This document shows, in pieces, positions 46,812 to 55,703 of a stretch of DNA of 64,000 nucleotides. A program made the translations under genes and the position numbers. Below the pieces are notes generated by a model. It was given only the letters and a program-made list of their open reading frames with translations, was not told where the DNA came from and made no database searches. Within the stretch, counting starts at the first letter, position 1, and every line of letters begins with the position of its first letter. Source of the DNA: Corynebacterium lemuris (lineage in GTDB: Bacteria > Actinomycetota > Actinomycetes > Mycobacteriales > Mycobacteriaceae); contig NZ_JANWTC010000003.1 in assembly GCF_024919295.1 (NCBI RefSeq), positions 124,001 to 188,000 on the forward strand, given 5' to 3'.

Positions 46812-47819
46812 ATGGTTGACGACTCAGGCATGAGGAAGGTGGCTGTGCTCTCCCCCTCCCGCGCGGCCCCGGCGATGGGTCCGGCGGTGCACGAGCAGGC
46901 GATGCGCCGCCTGCGGGAGGAGTTCGGTCTGGAGCCGGTCGAGTACCCCACGACCCGCACGCCTGATTCCACCCCGGAGGACCGGGCCCGCGACATCATG
47001 GCTGCGTTCACCGACCCGGAGATCACGGCGGTCTTCGCCACCCTCGGCGGCGACGACCAGGTCACGGTGATCCCCTTCCTCGATCCCGGGCTGATCCGGG
47101 CCAATCCGAAACCCTTCTTCGGTTACAGCGACAACACGAACATGCTCAACCTGCTCCACGGCCTGGGTGTCCCCGCCTTCCACGGCGGCAACACGCAGGT
47201 GCAGATCGGCGCGGGTCCGGAGCTTGACGGCGTCCTGCGCACCTCCCTCACCGCGGCCCTGAACGGCGGCGGCCTCATCGAGGTGACGGATCCTGGTCAG
47301 TCGGAGGACCACGGGATCCGGTGGAGCGATCCCCTGGCCCTGAGCGAGAACGGCCTGCGCGAATCCACCCCGCCGTGGCGCTGGGCGGGTGCGGCGCGGA
47401 AGGTCAGCGGTCGCACCTGGGGTGGCTGCCTGGAGGTGATCACCCAGATGTCACTGGCGGACCGGATGCCACGGGTGGCGGATCTGGCCGGCGGGATCCT
47501 CATGATTGAGGCCTCCGCGCGGCTGACCAACACCCACGGGATCATGGAGATCGTCCGTGCCCTCGGTGAGGCCGAGGTCCTCGGGGCGGTGCAGGGCGTG
47601 ATGCTGGCCCGGCCACCCGCCCGCAGTCTCTTCCTCCCTGACCACAGGGACCGCGGGGAAATCTACGACGCCGTGATCGAACAGGTCGAGCTCTACAACC
47701 CGGAGGCCGTCGTGGTCTGTGGTGTCCCCTTCGGCCACACCCGTCCGCAGTGGGTGCTGCCCTACGGCGGGACCGTGGTGCTGGACGGGGTGGAGCAGCG
47801 GGTTTTCGCGGACTACTGA
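46812..47819 (+). CDS. S66 family peptidase (LD-carboxypeptidase/MccF-like)
   Basis: 335-residue serine peptidase of family S66. The nucleophile motif GYSDNT is near residue 105, the Glu of the Ser-Glu-His triad in GGCLEVI near 205 and the His in GVPFGHTRP near 305. Family members trim murein tetrapeptides (LdcA) or inactivate peptide-nucleotide antibiotics (MccF); longer MccF-like inserts suggest the latter group, not certain. ATG at 46812; a second ATG at 46830 is possible. Confidence 0.88.
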   Translation: MVDDSGMRKVAVLSPSRAAPAMGPAVHEQAMRRLREEFGLEPVEYPTTRTPDSTPEDRARDIMAAFTDPEITAVFATLGGDDQVTVIPFLDPGLIRANPKPFFGYSDNTNMLNLLHGLGVPAFHGGNTQVQIGAGPELDGVLRTSLTAALNGGGLIEVTDPGQSEDHGIRWSDPLALSENGLRESTPPWRWAGAARKVSGRTWGGCLEVITQMSLADRMPRVADLAGGILMIEASARLTNTHGIMEIVRALGEAEVLGAVQGVMLARPPARSLFLPDHRDRGEIYDAVIEQVELYNPEAVVVCGVPFGHTRPQWVLPYGGTVVLDGVEQRVFADY

Positions 47820-47820
47820 T

Positions 47821-48367
47821 TATCAACGGGCGCGATTTATCAATCCCACCTTCGGCGCCTCGCCCCACCACCGGGCCGGGCGCAGCCTCATTCTCGAGGA
47901 GTTCAGCGAGGCACTCCACAGTCACCCGGGACACCCCTCCCGGAGCATGGTCATCGACGGTGCCCGCGGCATCGGCAAGACGGTCCTGCTCACTGAACTC
48001 GAGAACCTCGCAGCGCAGCAGGGTTGGGTCGTGTTGCGGGCGACCGGACGCCCCGATTCCGCCCCCACCCTCATCAACACGACAATCCCCGCGAAGATCG
48101 CCGAACTTGACCCACCCGCCGGTCGCACCGTGACGGCGGTGCAGGTCAGCGTTTTCCGCGTGGACACCGAGCTTCTCGACGCCCCCTCCCTCAAGGGCGT
48201 ACCCCCCGGCACAGCTGGACTATCTGCGCGCCATGGCAGAACTGACTGACGAGGAGGTGTCCAGCACCGCCGTGGCGGAACACCTGGGCCGGCGGCCCAA
48301 CGAGGCCCCCCGCCTGGGGCCGGGTCTCCTTCACCCTGCCGTATCTGGCGGAATTCCTCCGCGGTGA
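47821..48367 (+). pseudogene. Decayed AAA ATPase gene
   Basis: The frame after the S66 stop reads INPTFGASPHHRAGRSLILE, then a Walker A (DGARGIGKTVLLTELE) and RTVTAVQVSVFRVDTE, typical of corynebacterial AAA ATPases. There is no start codon. The middle of the protein, including Walker B, is missing. The tail continues in another frame near 48200 (VPPAQLDYLRAMAELTDEEV, then AVAEHLGRRP) and again shifted near 48330 (RVSFTLPYLAEFLRGE). At least one large deletion and two frameshifts make it nonfunctional. Confidence 0.78.
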
Positions 48368-48368
48368 A

Positions 48369-49586
48369 TCACGTCCGACGCGGGTGAGCTGACACCCACA
48401 CCCCCACCGTCGCGGTCACCGCGGTGCCGAGCATGACCGCGACCATGGCCACCGGCTGGGACACCCCGGCCGCGGCAACCAGGCCCACCAGCGGGGAGAG
48501 GATGCCGGCCATGATGAACTGGCCTGAGCCCATGAATGCGGAGGCCGAACCGGTGACGGTGCCCGCCCGGGAGATCGCCAGGGCGGAGTTGTTCGCGAAG
48601 TTGATGCCCATCGAGGCGACCACGATGAACAGGCCGGCGAGAATGAACCAGCGGGAGGCGTCGAGAAGCGCGACCGTGAGCAGGTAGACCGTCGCCCCCA
48701 GCATCACCAGGTTGCCGATGCGGGCGAGCTTCAGCGGCCCGATCTTCTTCACCAGCCGCGCGTTGGCCAGCGCGACGAGGAACATGCCTCCGGTGTTGGT
48801 GGCGAAGATGAACGAGTACTGGACCGGGGTGAAACCGTAGTACTCCTGCAGGATGAACGGTGAGGCGGCGACATAGGCGAACATCGTGGCGAAGCTGAAG
48901 ATGAAACCGACCGTGAAGCCGACGTAGGTACGGTCGCGCAGCAGTCCGCCGATGGCCCGCAGCAGCGGTCCCGCTCCCCCGCTGGAGCGTTCCGCAGCGG
49001 GCAGGGTCTCCGGGATAAAACGCCAGATCATGATCACGACGAGCAGGTTGAGCCCGGTCAGCAGCCAGAACACACCCCGCCAGCCGACGCCGTCGACCAT
49101 GAGCCCGCCGATGACCGGCCCGAGGACCGGTGCCACACCACCGAGCAGCATGAGCAGGGAGAAAACACGCGCCAGCTCCGGGCCCTTCACCAGGTCGCCG
49201 GCGACGGCTCGGGCCAGCACGACCGCCGCCCCGCCGGCCAGTCCCATGACGAAGCGGGCGGCGAAGAGGATCCACGCCTGGGTGGCCAGGGCGCTGGCCA
49301 TCGTCGCGAGGACGAGCAGTATCGCGCCGGTGCGGAAGAGTCCGCGGCGGCCGCGGGCGTCGGAAAGCGGGCCGGTGAGCAGCTGCCCCACGGCCATGCC
49401 CGCGAGGAAGAAGGTGATGGTCAGCTGCGCACCGGCCTGGCTGAGGTCGAGATCGCGGCCGAGCTGGGGCAGGCCCGACAGGTACATGTTGATGGACAGC
49501 GGTTCGACGGCCGAGACGAGGGCCAGCACGCCGAGGATGATCGGGGGGATCATCGTCTTCCGGTCCGCCTGGGTGGTGGTCGCCAT
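48369..49586 (-). CDS. Bcr/CflA family drug efflux MFS transporter
   Basis: 405-residue, 12-segment proton antiporter. MFS motif GPLSDARGRRGLF (loop 2-3), the DHA1 motif C stretch LLGGVAPVLGPVIGG and SINMYLSGLPQLGRDL of the Bcr branch are present. Substrate unknown; family members export bicyclomycin, sulfonamides or amino acids. ATG at 49586. The 113-bp divergent gap to the DUF2218 gene contains a DtxR-like sequence and an inverted repeat, so regulation may be shared. Confidence 0.9.
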   Translation of the reverse strand: MATTTQADRKTMIPPIILGVLALVSAVEPLSINMYLSGLPQLGRDLDLSQAGAQLTITFFLAGMAVGQLLTGPLSDARGRRGLFRTGAILLVLATMASALATQAWILFAARFVMGLAGGAAVVLARAVAGDLVKGPELARVFSLLMLLGGVAPVLGPVIGGLMVDGVGWRGVFWLLTGLNLLVVIMIWRFIPETLPAAERSSGGAGPLLRAIGGLLRDRTYVGFTVGFIFSFATMFAYVAASPFILQEYYGFTPVQYSFIFATNTGGMFLVALANARLVKKIGPLKLARIGNLVMLGATVYLLTVALLDASRWFILAGLFIVVASMGINFANNSALAISRAGTVTGSASAFMGSGQFIMAGILSPLVGLVAAAGVSQPVAMVAVMLGTAVTATVGVWVSAHPRRT

Positions 49587-49616
49587 GTGTTCTCCGCTTC
49601 GCTGGTGGTGATTATT

Positions 49617-49650
49617 GGTTATCTGTCAACGACCATAGCAACAGATACCC
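49617..49650. promoter_or_regulatory. Inverted repeat in the MFS/DUF2218 gap
   Basis: GGTTATCTGT and ACAGATACCC are inverted arms matching 9 of 10 bases with a 14-bp spacer. It is placed before the MFS gene and could be a regulator site for it. Confidence 0.4.
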
Positions 49651-49670
49651 GAGGGGGTATAAATGACAGA

Positions 49671-49689
49671 TTAGGCAACCCTAAGAAGA
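49671..49689. promoter_or_regulatory. DtxR-like iron box before the DUF2218 gene
   Basis: TTAGGCAACCCTAA at 49671-49684 matches the left and central part of the 19-bp DtxR consensus (12 of 19 positions). It lies about 16 bp before the ATG. DUF2218 genes are often near siderophore-interaction genes, which makes iron control plausible but unproven. Confidence 0.4.
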
Positions 49690-49699
49690 AATCGGTACC

Positions 49700-50062
49700 A
49701 TGACAGTCATGACTATTACATCAACTGCCCACGTCACCACCGACCGCCCCGGCCGCTACGGCAAACAGCTGACCTCCCACCTCGGCCGCCGCCTGCACAG
49801 CAGCTGGGACGCCGAGGCCGAGCACGGCCAGATCACCTTCGGTGGTGAGGAGTTCAGCGGCGGCCTGGTCGGCGAGGTGACCCTGACCGCCGCCGAGGGC
49901 ACCCTCCTGCTGGAACTGGCCACTGAGGAACAGCATGTCGAGCAGATCGAGAGTGTCGTGGGCCGCCACCTGGCCGGCTTCGGCAAGAAGGATGAGCTGA
50001 ACGTCTCCTTCGAACGTTCCGACGGCACGGCCGGCACCAGCTACACCGCTGAGGAGCGCTGA
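49700..50062 (+). CDS. DUF2218 domain protein
   Basis: 120-residue protein of the DUF2218 family, small alpha/beta proteins often encoded with siderophore-interacting or iron genes. Conserved HVTTDRPGRYGKQLTSHLGRR near the start and an acidic middle part are visible. No biochemical role known. ATG at 49700 has AAGAAG upstream; the ATG at 49709 is closer to the family start and equally possible. Confidence 0.82.
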   Translation: MTVMTITSTAHVTTDRPGRYGKQLTSHLGRRLHSSWDAEAEHGQITFGGEEFSGGLVGEVTLTAAEGTLLLELATEEQHVEQIESVVGRHLAGFGKKDELNVSFERSDGTAGTSYTAEER

Positions 50063-50063
50063 C

Positions 50064-50804
50064 CTACAGTCCCGCAACCTCGCCGATGACGTAGACCGCC
50101 GGCGCGCCGATGCTGTGCTCCGTCATCGTCGCAGCCAGCGTGCCCAGGGTGCAGCGCACCGCACGCTGCGCCTCGGTGGTGCCCTCCTGGATGACGGCCG
50201 CGGGGGTCTCGGCAGGCAGGACCTCCTGCAGGGCCTGCGCGATGGCGGGGGCGTTCTTCACGCCCATGATCACGCTGATCGTGCCTCCGGACTGTGCGAC
50301 GGCCCGCCAGTCGACCAGGGAACCGGGATGCCCCGGCGGGAGGTGCCCGGAAACCACGGTGAAGGAGTGGACCAGGCCGCGCTGGGTGACGGGGACGCCC
50401 GCTGCCGCCGGCACGGAGACCGCGGAGGTCACGCCGGGCACGACCTCGCAGGGGATGCCGTGTTCGCGGCAGACGGTCAGTTCCTCGAAGCCACGGCCGA
50501 AGACATAGGGGTCACCGCCCTTGAGCCGGACGACCTTCCGGCCGGCCAGGGCGTGGGTGACGATGAGCTCGTTCGTCTTCTCCTGGGTTACCTGTCTGCC
50601 GTAGGGCAGCTTGGACACGTCGATGATCTGCTTCGACGCGGTATCGCAGAGCTCGTCGAGTTCGTGGGCGGGTCCGAGGTGGTCAGTGAGGATCACGTCG
50701 GCCTGCTGGAGTGCGCGCTGGCCCCGGATGGTCATCAGGTCCCAGGCGCCCGGTCCGCCGCCGACGAGAGTGACGGAACCGGTGGTGGGAGAGGCTGCAG
50801 TCAT
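50064..50804 (-). CDS. cobA: Uroporphyrinogen-III C-methyltransferase
   Basis: 246-residue SAM-dependent enzyme that methylates uroporphyrinogen III at C2 and C7 to precorrin-2, for siroheme or cobalamin. Motifs VGGGPGAWDLMTIRG (about 14-28), RLKGGDPYVFGRG, and the GVTSAVSVPAAAGVPVTQR block are typical. ATG at 50804 is preferred because TAAACT lies 8 nt upstream with no ribosome site, a leaderless pattern; a TTG two codons earlier opens the same frame. Divergent from selO. Confidence 0.93.
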   Translation of the reverse strand: MTAASPTTGSVTLVGGGPGAWDLMTIRGQRALQQADVILTDHLGPAHELDELCDTASKQIIDVSKLPYGRQVTQEKTNELIVTHALAGRKVVRLKGGDPYVFGRGFEELTVCREHGIPCEVVPGVTSAVSVPAAAGVPVTQRGLVHSFTVVSGHLPPGHPGSLVDWRAVAQSGGTISVIMGVKNAPAIAQALQEVLPAETPAAVIQEGTTEAQRAVRCTLGTLAATMTEHSIGAPAVYVIGEVAGL

Positions 50805-50858
50805 GGTCAATCAGTTTAGGGGGCTGACTGCGGGGCTCCACATCGTTAGCCTGGGGGT

Positions 50859-52208
50859 ATGAACGCACCACACCTCGACCACCCGTTCTCCGGGACATTT
50901 CCCGAGCTCGTCCACGCCGCCCAGGCAGAGGAGCAGCCTGATCCGCAGCTGCTCGTCCTGAATGAATCTCATGCCCGCGAGCTCGGCCTCGACCCGGACT
51001 GGCTGCGCAGTCCCGACGGGGTGGCCTTCCTGCTGGGCCACGGGGAGGGACCGACGGTGGCGATGGGCTATTCGGGGCACCAGTTCGGGCAGCTCTCCCC
51101 GCGGCTGGGTGACGGGCGGGCGCTGCTGCTCGGGGAGACCGCCGGCCGGGAGATCCACACCAAGGGCACCGGCCCGACGGTCTTCTCCCGGGGTGGCGAC
51201 GGCCGGGGTGCGCTGGGGCCCATGCTGCGCGAATATCTGGTCTCCGAGGCGATGCATGCCCTGGGTGTGCCCACGACCCGCGGTCTGGCGGTGCTGTCGA
51301 CCGGGCGGCGGATCCAGCGCACGGGGGTCGTGCCCGGCGCGGTGCTGGTACGCACGGCGGCGAGCCACCTGCGGATCGGCACCGTGCAGTATGCGCGGCT
51401 GTTGGGGGTTGAGGGTCTGGTGGAACGCCTGTGTACTTATGCACGTGAGCGCCACTACCCGGAGGTGGACACCCATGAGGGTTTCTTCCGTGCGGTGATG
51501 ACATCCCAGTCGGAGACGGTCGCGAAATGGATGCGCCTGGGTTTCATCCACGGGGTGATGAACACCGACAACACCACCCTGTCCGGGGAGACCATCGACT
51601 ACGGTCCGTGCGCCTTCCTGGACCGTTATGACCCGGCGATGTTCTTCAGCTCCATCGACAGACACGGCCGTTATGCCTTCCGCAACCAGCCCGCCATCCT
51701 CGGTTGGAACCTCGCCCGCCTGGCGGAGGCGATGCTCCCGCTTTTCGACGCCGATGAGAACGCGGCCGTCGATAAGGCGCAGGCCGCCATGAACGACTTC
51801 CCCGACGTGTGGGAGCAGGCGCAGCAGCGTGAGCTGGCGCGCGCCCTCGGCACGGCGGACACGGGGATCGGGCAGCGGTGGCTGCAACTGCTGGAGGAGC
51901 ATGCCCCCGACCTGACCACCGTCAACCGCCTGCTCGTCGACGATCCCGGTGCGCTGGCGGAGATCGTCGGCTCCGAATGGGTCGCGGACTGGCAGGCGCT
52001 GGATCCAGAGGTGCCGGCACACCCGCACCACATCCCACGCAACCATCTGCTCGACGCCGCGCTCCGCGACGCCGAGTCCGGCGACCTCGGCCCCTACCTC
52101 GATCTGCTCACCGTGGTCACCGACCCCTTCACCGACCACGGTCGGACGTACCGGGGGCCCGCGCCGGAGGGCTTCGACGAGAGTTTCCGCACCTTCTGCG
52201 GCACCTAG
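50859..52208 (+). CDS. selO: Protein adenylyltransferase SelO (YdiU family)
   Basis: 449-residue pseudokinase-fold enzyme that transfers AMP from ATP to Ser/Thr/Tyr of target proteins, linked to redox stress. Family blocks YSGHQFGQLSPRLGDGRALLLGE (split near 70-90), HTKGTGPTVFSRGGDGR and FIHGVMNTDNTTLSGETIDYGPC-type active-site region (near 228-250) are intact. It lacks a C-terminal selenocysteine, as usual in bacteria. TAGCCT lies 6 nt before the ATG: leaderless. Confidence 0.93.
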   Translation: MNAPHLDHPFSGTFPELVHAAQAEEQPDPQLLVLNESHARELGLDPDWLRSPDGVAFLLGHGEGPTVAMGYSGHQFGQLSPRLGDGRALLLGETAGREIHTKGTGPTVFSRGGDGRGALGPMLREYLVSEAMHALGVPTTRGLAVLSTGRRIQRTGVVPGAVLVRTAASHLRIGTVQYARLLGVEGLVERLCTYARERHYPEVDTHEGFFRAVMTSQSETVAKWMRLGFIHGVMNTDNTTLSGETIDYGPCAFLDRYDPAMFFSSIDRHGRYAFRNQPAILGWNLARLAEAMLPLFDADENAAVDKAQAAMNDFPDVWEQAQQRELARALGTADTGIGQRWLQLLEEHAPDLTTVNRLLVDDPGALAEIVGSEWVADWQALDPEVPAHPHHIPRNHLLDAALRDAESGDLGPYLDLLTVVTDPFTDHGRTYRGPAPEGFDESFRTFCGT

Positions 52209-53080
52209 AGTTCGTCGATGACGATCTTCTTCATCTCCATGAGGTTCGCGTAGGCGCCGGGGCGTTCCAGCAGATCGTTGAGGTTGTCGGGGGCGATCTG
52301 CCAGCTCACGCCGTAGCGGTCCTGGAGCCAGCCGCACTGTTCGGCCTCGGGCACCGCGGACAGCGCCTTCCAGAGGTGGTCGATCTCCTCCTGCCCGCGG
52401 GCGTTGAACAGCAGGGAGATACCCGGGGTGAAGGTGAAGGGCTGCTCAACGGCCGAGTCCATCGCGGTCAACCATTCCCCGCGGATCTGGAACTCCGAGA
52501 ACATCACCGCATCGGTGGAGTCCTCGTAGTGGACGCGGTTGCCCACCGCAGCTTCCGGGAAGACGGAGGCGTAGAAGTCGACGGCCTCGTGCGCCTTGTT
52601 CTGGGCGGGACCGCAGAACATGAGGTTGGGGATGACGAAGGGGCGGGGCTCCCCCTCCGGGTCGGTGAGCATGAGCTGCCAGTTCACGCCGTAGCGGTCG
52701 GCGACCCAACCGTAGTGCGGGCTGAAGGGGTACTCACCGAGCTCCATGAGCACCCGGCCACCCTCGGTGAGGCGCGCCCAGGTGCGGTCGAGGTCACCGC
52801 GGGCGTCGTCACGCTGGCTGGGATCGAAGTTGAGGAAGAAGCTGATCGCCGGGGTAGGGGTGAATTCATCGCCCGCGTTGATCATCGCCAGCCGGTAACC
52901 GCCGATGTCGAATTCCACCGTCAGGGGCTGGCCGGCGAACTCCTCCTGGAAATCCAGCAGCCCCTCGGTGGGGTAGGTCCACCTCTCGACGACCGTGGTG
53001 TCGGGCAGAGCGGAGAGATAGAACTCCGTCGCATCATCGGCGACGCGGTTGATCCAGATGTGCGGGACGATCGTCTGCAT
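52205..53080 (-). CDS. Tandem VOC (PhnB-like) protein
   Basis: 291-residue protein of two PhnB-like VOC domains: residues 1-145 (IVPHIWINRVADDATEFYLSA) and 146-291 (IPNLMFCGPAQNKAHEAVDFY). Each ends in a YGVNWQLM or YGVSWQIA strand. Such proteins were annotated as 3-demethylubiquinone methyltransferases by similarity, but corynebacteria use menaquinone, so that name should not be used; function unknown. Its stop overlaps the selO end by 4 bp. ATG at 53080. Confidence 0.87.
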   Translation of the reverse strand: MQTIVPHIWINRVADDATEFYLSALPDTTVVERWTYPTEGLLDFQEEFAGQPLTVEFDIGGYRLAMINAGDEFTPTPAISFFLNFDPSQRDDARGDLDRTWARLTEGGRVLMELGEYPFSPHYGWVADRYGVNWQLMLTDPEGEPRPFVIPNLMFCGPAQNKAHEAVDFYASVFPEAAVGNRVHYEDSTDAVMFSEFQIRGEWLTAMDSAVEQPFTFTPGISLLFNARGQEEIDHLWKALSAVPEAEQCGWLQDRYGVSWQIAPDNLNDLLERPGAYANLMEMKKIVIDEL

Positions 53081-53165
53081 GCGGTTTCCTTCCGCGATAT
53101 ATTAGGTGTGACGCACTTCACGATACGCCCGCTGGGGGCGCCTGCGCCAGAGCCCGGGAGGAACG

Positions 53166-54062
53166 ATGGGCGACACCGCCATCACCACGAACAACCTGAC
53201 GAAGACCTTCGGTTCCACCCGCGCCCTGGACGAATTCAACATCACCGTCCCCGTCGGTGAGGTCCGCGGCTTCCTCGGCCCCAACGGCTCCGGAAAATCC
53301 ACCGCCATCCGGGTGCTGCTGGGTATGCTGCGCGCCACCTCCGGTTCCGCCCAGGTGCTCGGTATGGACCCGTGGCGGGACTCCGTCGCCCTGCACCACC
53401 GCCTCGCCTATGTCGCCGGGGACACCAGCCTGTGGCCCAGCCTCACCGGCGGTGAAGCCATCGACCTGCTCACCCGCCACCAACGCTCGGAGGCACAACG
53501 CCGCCGCCGGGCGGAACTCATCGACCGTTTCGAACTGGACCCCACGAAGAAGGCCCGCACCTACTCGAAGGGCAACCGGCAGAAGGTCGCGCTGGTCGCC
53601 GCGCTCTCCCTCGACGTCGACCTCTACCTGCTCGATGAACCCACCTCCGGTCTGGACCCGCTCATGGAGTCGATCTTCACGCAGGAGATCCGGCAGCTGC
53701 GCGACCAGGGCCGGACGGTTCTGCTGTCGAGCCACATCCTCGGGGAGGTGGAGAAACTCTGCGATTCGGTCACCATCATCCGGGCCGGCCGGGACGTTGA
53801 ACACGGCACGCTCGCCGAACTGCGCCACCTCACCCGCTCCGCGGTGGCCGGCACCGTCACCAACGATCCGGCGCGCCTGACACAGATACCGGGGGTCCAT
53901 GACCTCGCGGTCGATGGCGGCCGGGTGCGTTTCCAGGTCGAGGACCGCAACATCGATGACGTGCTGCGGGTTCTGCCGGAGCTGGGGGTGCAGAACCTGA
54001 CGATCACTCCCCCATCCCTGGAGGACCTCTTCCTGCGGCACTACGGGAAGGTGGAACAGTGA
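53166..54062 (+). CDS. ABC transporter ATP-binding protein, drug-export type
   Basis: 298-residue ATPase of an ABC-2 type exporter. Walker A GPNGSGKST near residues 38-46, a signature written YSKGNRQKVALV instead of LSGGQ, Walker B LYLLDEPTSGLDP and H-loop SSHILGEVEKL. The C-terminal 70 residues are the usual extension of antibiotic-resistance ATPases. Overlaps the permease by 4 bp (GTGA). Divergent from the VOC gene; no regulator is adjacent. Confidence 0.92.
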   Translation: MGDTAITTNNLTKTFGSTRALDEFNITVPVGEVRGFLGPNGSGKSTAIRVLLGMLRATSGSAQVLGMDPWRDSVALHHRLAYVAGDTSLWPSLTGGEAIDLLTRHQRSEAQRRRRAELIDRFELDPTKKARTYSKGNRQKVALVAALSLDVDLYLLDEPTSGLDPLMESIFTQEIRQLRDQGRTVLLSSHILGEVEKLCDSVTIIRAGRDVEHGTLAELRHLTRSAVAGTVTNDPARLTQIPGVHDLAVDGGRVRFQVEDRNIDDVLRVLPELGVQNLTITPPSLEDLFLRHYGKVEQ

Positions 54063-55657
54063 CCTCCCGGCTCGCCGGCACGGGGCAGCTGCTGCGCCTG
54101 TATCTCCGGCTGGACCGCTTTCGCCTGAGCGTATGGATCCTGGCGATCCTCGTCGTGGTCTGGGCCTCCGTTGACGCGCTCCAGGACACCCTCAGTGACC
54201 CGGAGTCGTTGCAGGCCCGCGCGATCCTGGGGGCCAACCCCGCCTCCATCATGATGACCGGCCCGCTGTTCACCGACAACTACAACTTCGGCACCATGGT
54301 GGCCAACGAGCTCTCCCTGTGGCTGCTGCTGCCCACCGCGATCATGGCCGTACTCTTCACCGTCCGGCACACCCGGACGGATGAGGAGTCCGGCCGGCTG
54401 GAGATGCTGCGTGCGCTCCCCCACGGCCGGTTGGCGGCCACCGCGGCGACCACGGTGCTGGTCGTCCTGGCCAGCAGTGCCCTGGGGGCGGCGACGACCA
54501 TCGGTCTGCTCATCCCCGGGATGGCGGTGGCCGATTCGGTGGCCTTCGGCCTGGCGGTGGCTGTCACCGGTCTGGTCTTCGGTGCGGCCACGGCGGTGGC
54601 GGCACAGCTGACCAGCAGCGCCGGCACCGCGACGGGGTTGGGCATGTCCGCTATCGTGCTGGCTTTCCTCATCCGTGGGGTGGGGGATGTCATCGATAAG
54701 GAAGGCTCGTGGCTGTCCTGGTTCTCGCCCTTCGCCTGGGCACAGCAGACACGACTGTACAGCGACCTGCGCTGGTGGCCGCTGCTGATCTCCCTGGCGG
54801 TGGCGGTGGGACTGACCGTCCTGGCCCTGCGCCTGGCGGACAGCCGGGACCTGGGCGCGGGTATCGGCACCGACCGGCCCGGCCCCGCGGAGGCCGCGAC
54901 GCGGCTGCTGTCCCCCGAGGGGCTGGCCTACCGCATGGAGACCCCCAAGTACCTCCTCTGGGGTGTAGGACTGCTCTTCTTCGCGGTGGCCTTCGGCAGC
55001 CTCGCCTCCGAACTGGACGGGGTCCTGGACGACGTACCCGCCCTCAACGAATGGGTCGAGATCGACCTGTCCGACCTGACCACCTCCTTCGGTTCCCTGG
55101 TGCTCAGCTACCTCAGCCTCGGGCCCGCGGTACTGCTGGTGACGTCGGTGCTCCGTCTGCGCCGGGAGGAACGCGAGGGCCGGCTCACGGCCCTGCTGCT
55201 CAGTGGTTTCTCCCGCCCCCGGGTACTCGCCGGCTGGTTCGCGGTGGCCGCCGTTGAGGCGGTGCTGCTGATGGTTGTCCTCGGTGCCGGCCTCGGCCTG
55301 GGGATGGTGTTCGGCTCCGGCGGGGGCGGCTGGAGCGGTGAGATGGCGCTCGCCTCCCTGGCCTACGTCCCCACCGTGCTGCTCCACGGTGCGATCAGTG
55401 CCCTGCTGCTGGGCTGGCTCCCCCGCCTGGCTGCATTGAGCTGGCTGGTGGTCTCCTGGTCCGCCCTGGTGCTCTTCCTCGGCCAGCTGCTCCGCCTGCC
55501 GGACTGGGCCATGGCTCTCTCGCCACTGTGGCACGCCCCCCTGGTGCCGGAGGCCAAACCCGACCCTGTGCCGCTGGCCGTCCTGGCCGCGCTCACGGTG
55601 GCCTTCCTGGCGCTCGGGCTGCTCGGTTTCCGACGCCGTGACATCGCCGAGGGCTGA
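54059..55657 (+). CDS. ABC-2 type permease, drug-export type
   Basis: 532-residue membrane subunit with about twelve hydrophobic segments in two repeated halves, like actinomycete polyketide-antibiotic exporters. A large outside loop follows the first helix (about 40-75), and the halves meet near residue 290. GTG at 54059 overlaps the ATPase stop. Exported compound unknown. Ends at a terminator shared with mqo. Confidence 0.9.
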   Translation: MTSRLAGTGQLLRLYLRLDRFRLSVWILAILVVVWASVDALQDTLSDPESLQARAILGANPASIMMTGPLFTDNYNFGTMVANELSLWLLLPTAIMAVLFTVRHTRTDEESGRLEMLRALPHGRLAATAATTVLVVLASSALGAATTIGLLIPGMAVADSVAFGLAVAVTGLVFGAATAVAAQLTSSAGTATGLGMSAIVLAFLIRGVGDVIDKEGSWLSWFSPFAWAQQTRLYSDLRWWPLLISLAVAVGLTVLALRLADSRDLGAGIGTDRPGPAEAATRLLSPEGLAYRMETPKYLLWGVGLLFFAVAFGSLASELDGVLDDVPALNEWVEIDLSDLTTSFGSLVLSYLSLGPAVLLVTSVLRLRREEREGRLTALLLSGFSRPRVLAGWFAVAAVEAVLLMVVLGAGLGLGMVFGSGGGGWSGEMALASLAYVPTVLLHGAISALLLGWLPRLAALSWLVVSWSALVLFLGQLLRLPDWAMALSPLWHAPLVPEAKPDPVPLAVLAALTVAFLALGLLGFRRRDIAEG

Positions 55658-55666
55658 AAAAGGGAA

Positions 55667-55686
55667 AGCCCCTCCGAAGAGGGGCT
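55667..55686. terminator. Bidirectional terminator between ABC permease and mqo
   Basis: AGCCCCTC-CGAA-GAGGGGCT, an 8-bp stem with a stable GNRA-like tetraloop. An A-rich run lies to the left, giving a T-rich tail for mqo. Confidence 0.8.
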
Positions 55687-55703
55687 GATCCTGCTGGCGG
55701 AGA

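Noticed and set aside
52205..53080. Ubiquinone methyltransferase
   Set aside because: The similarity is only to the PhnB/VOC fold; no SAM-binding motif is present.
54041..55534. 497-codon frame opposite the ABC permease
   Set aside because: Gln/Gly/His-rich antisense shadow of a membrane protein gene.
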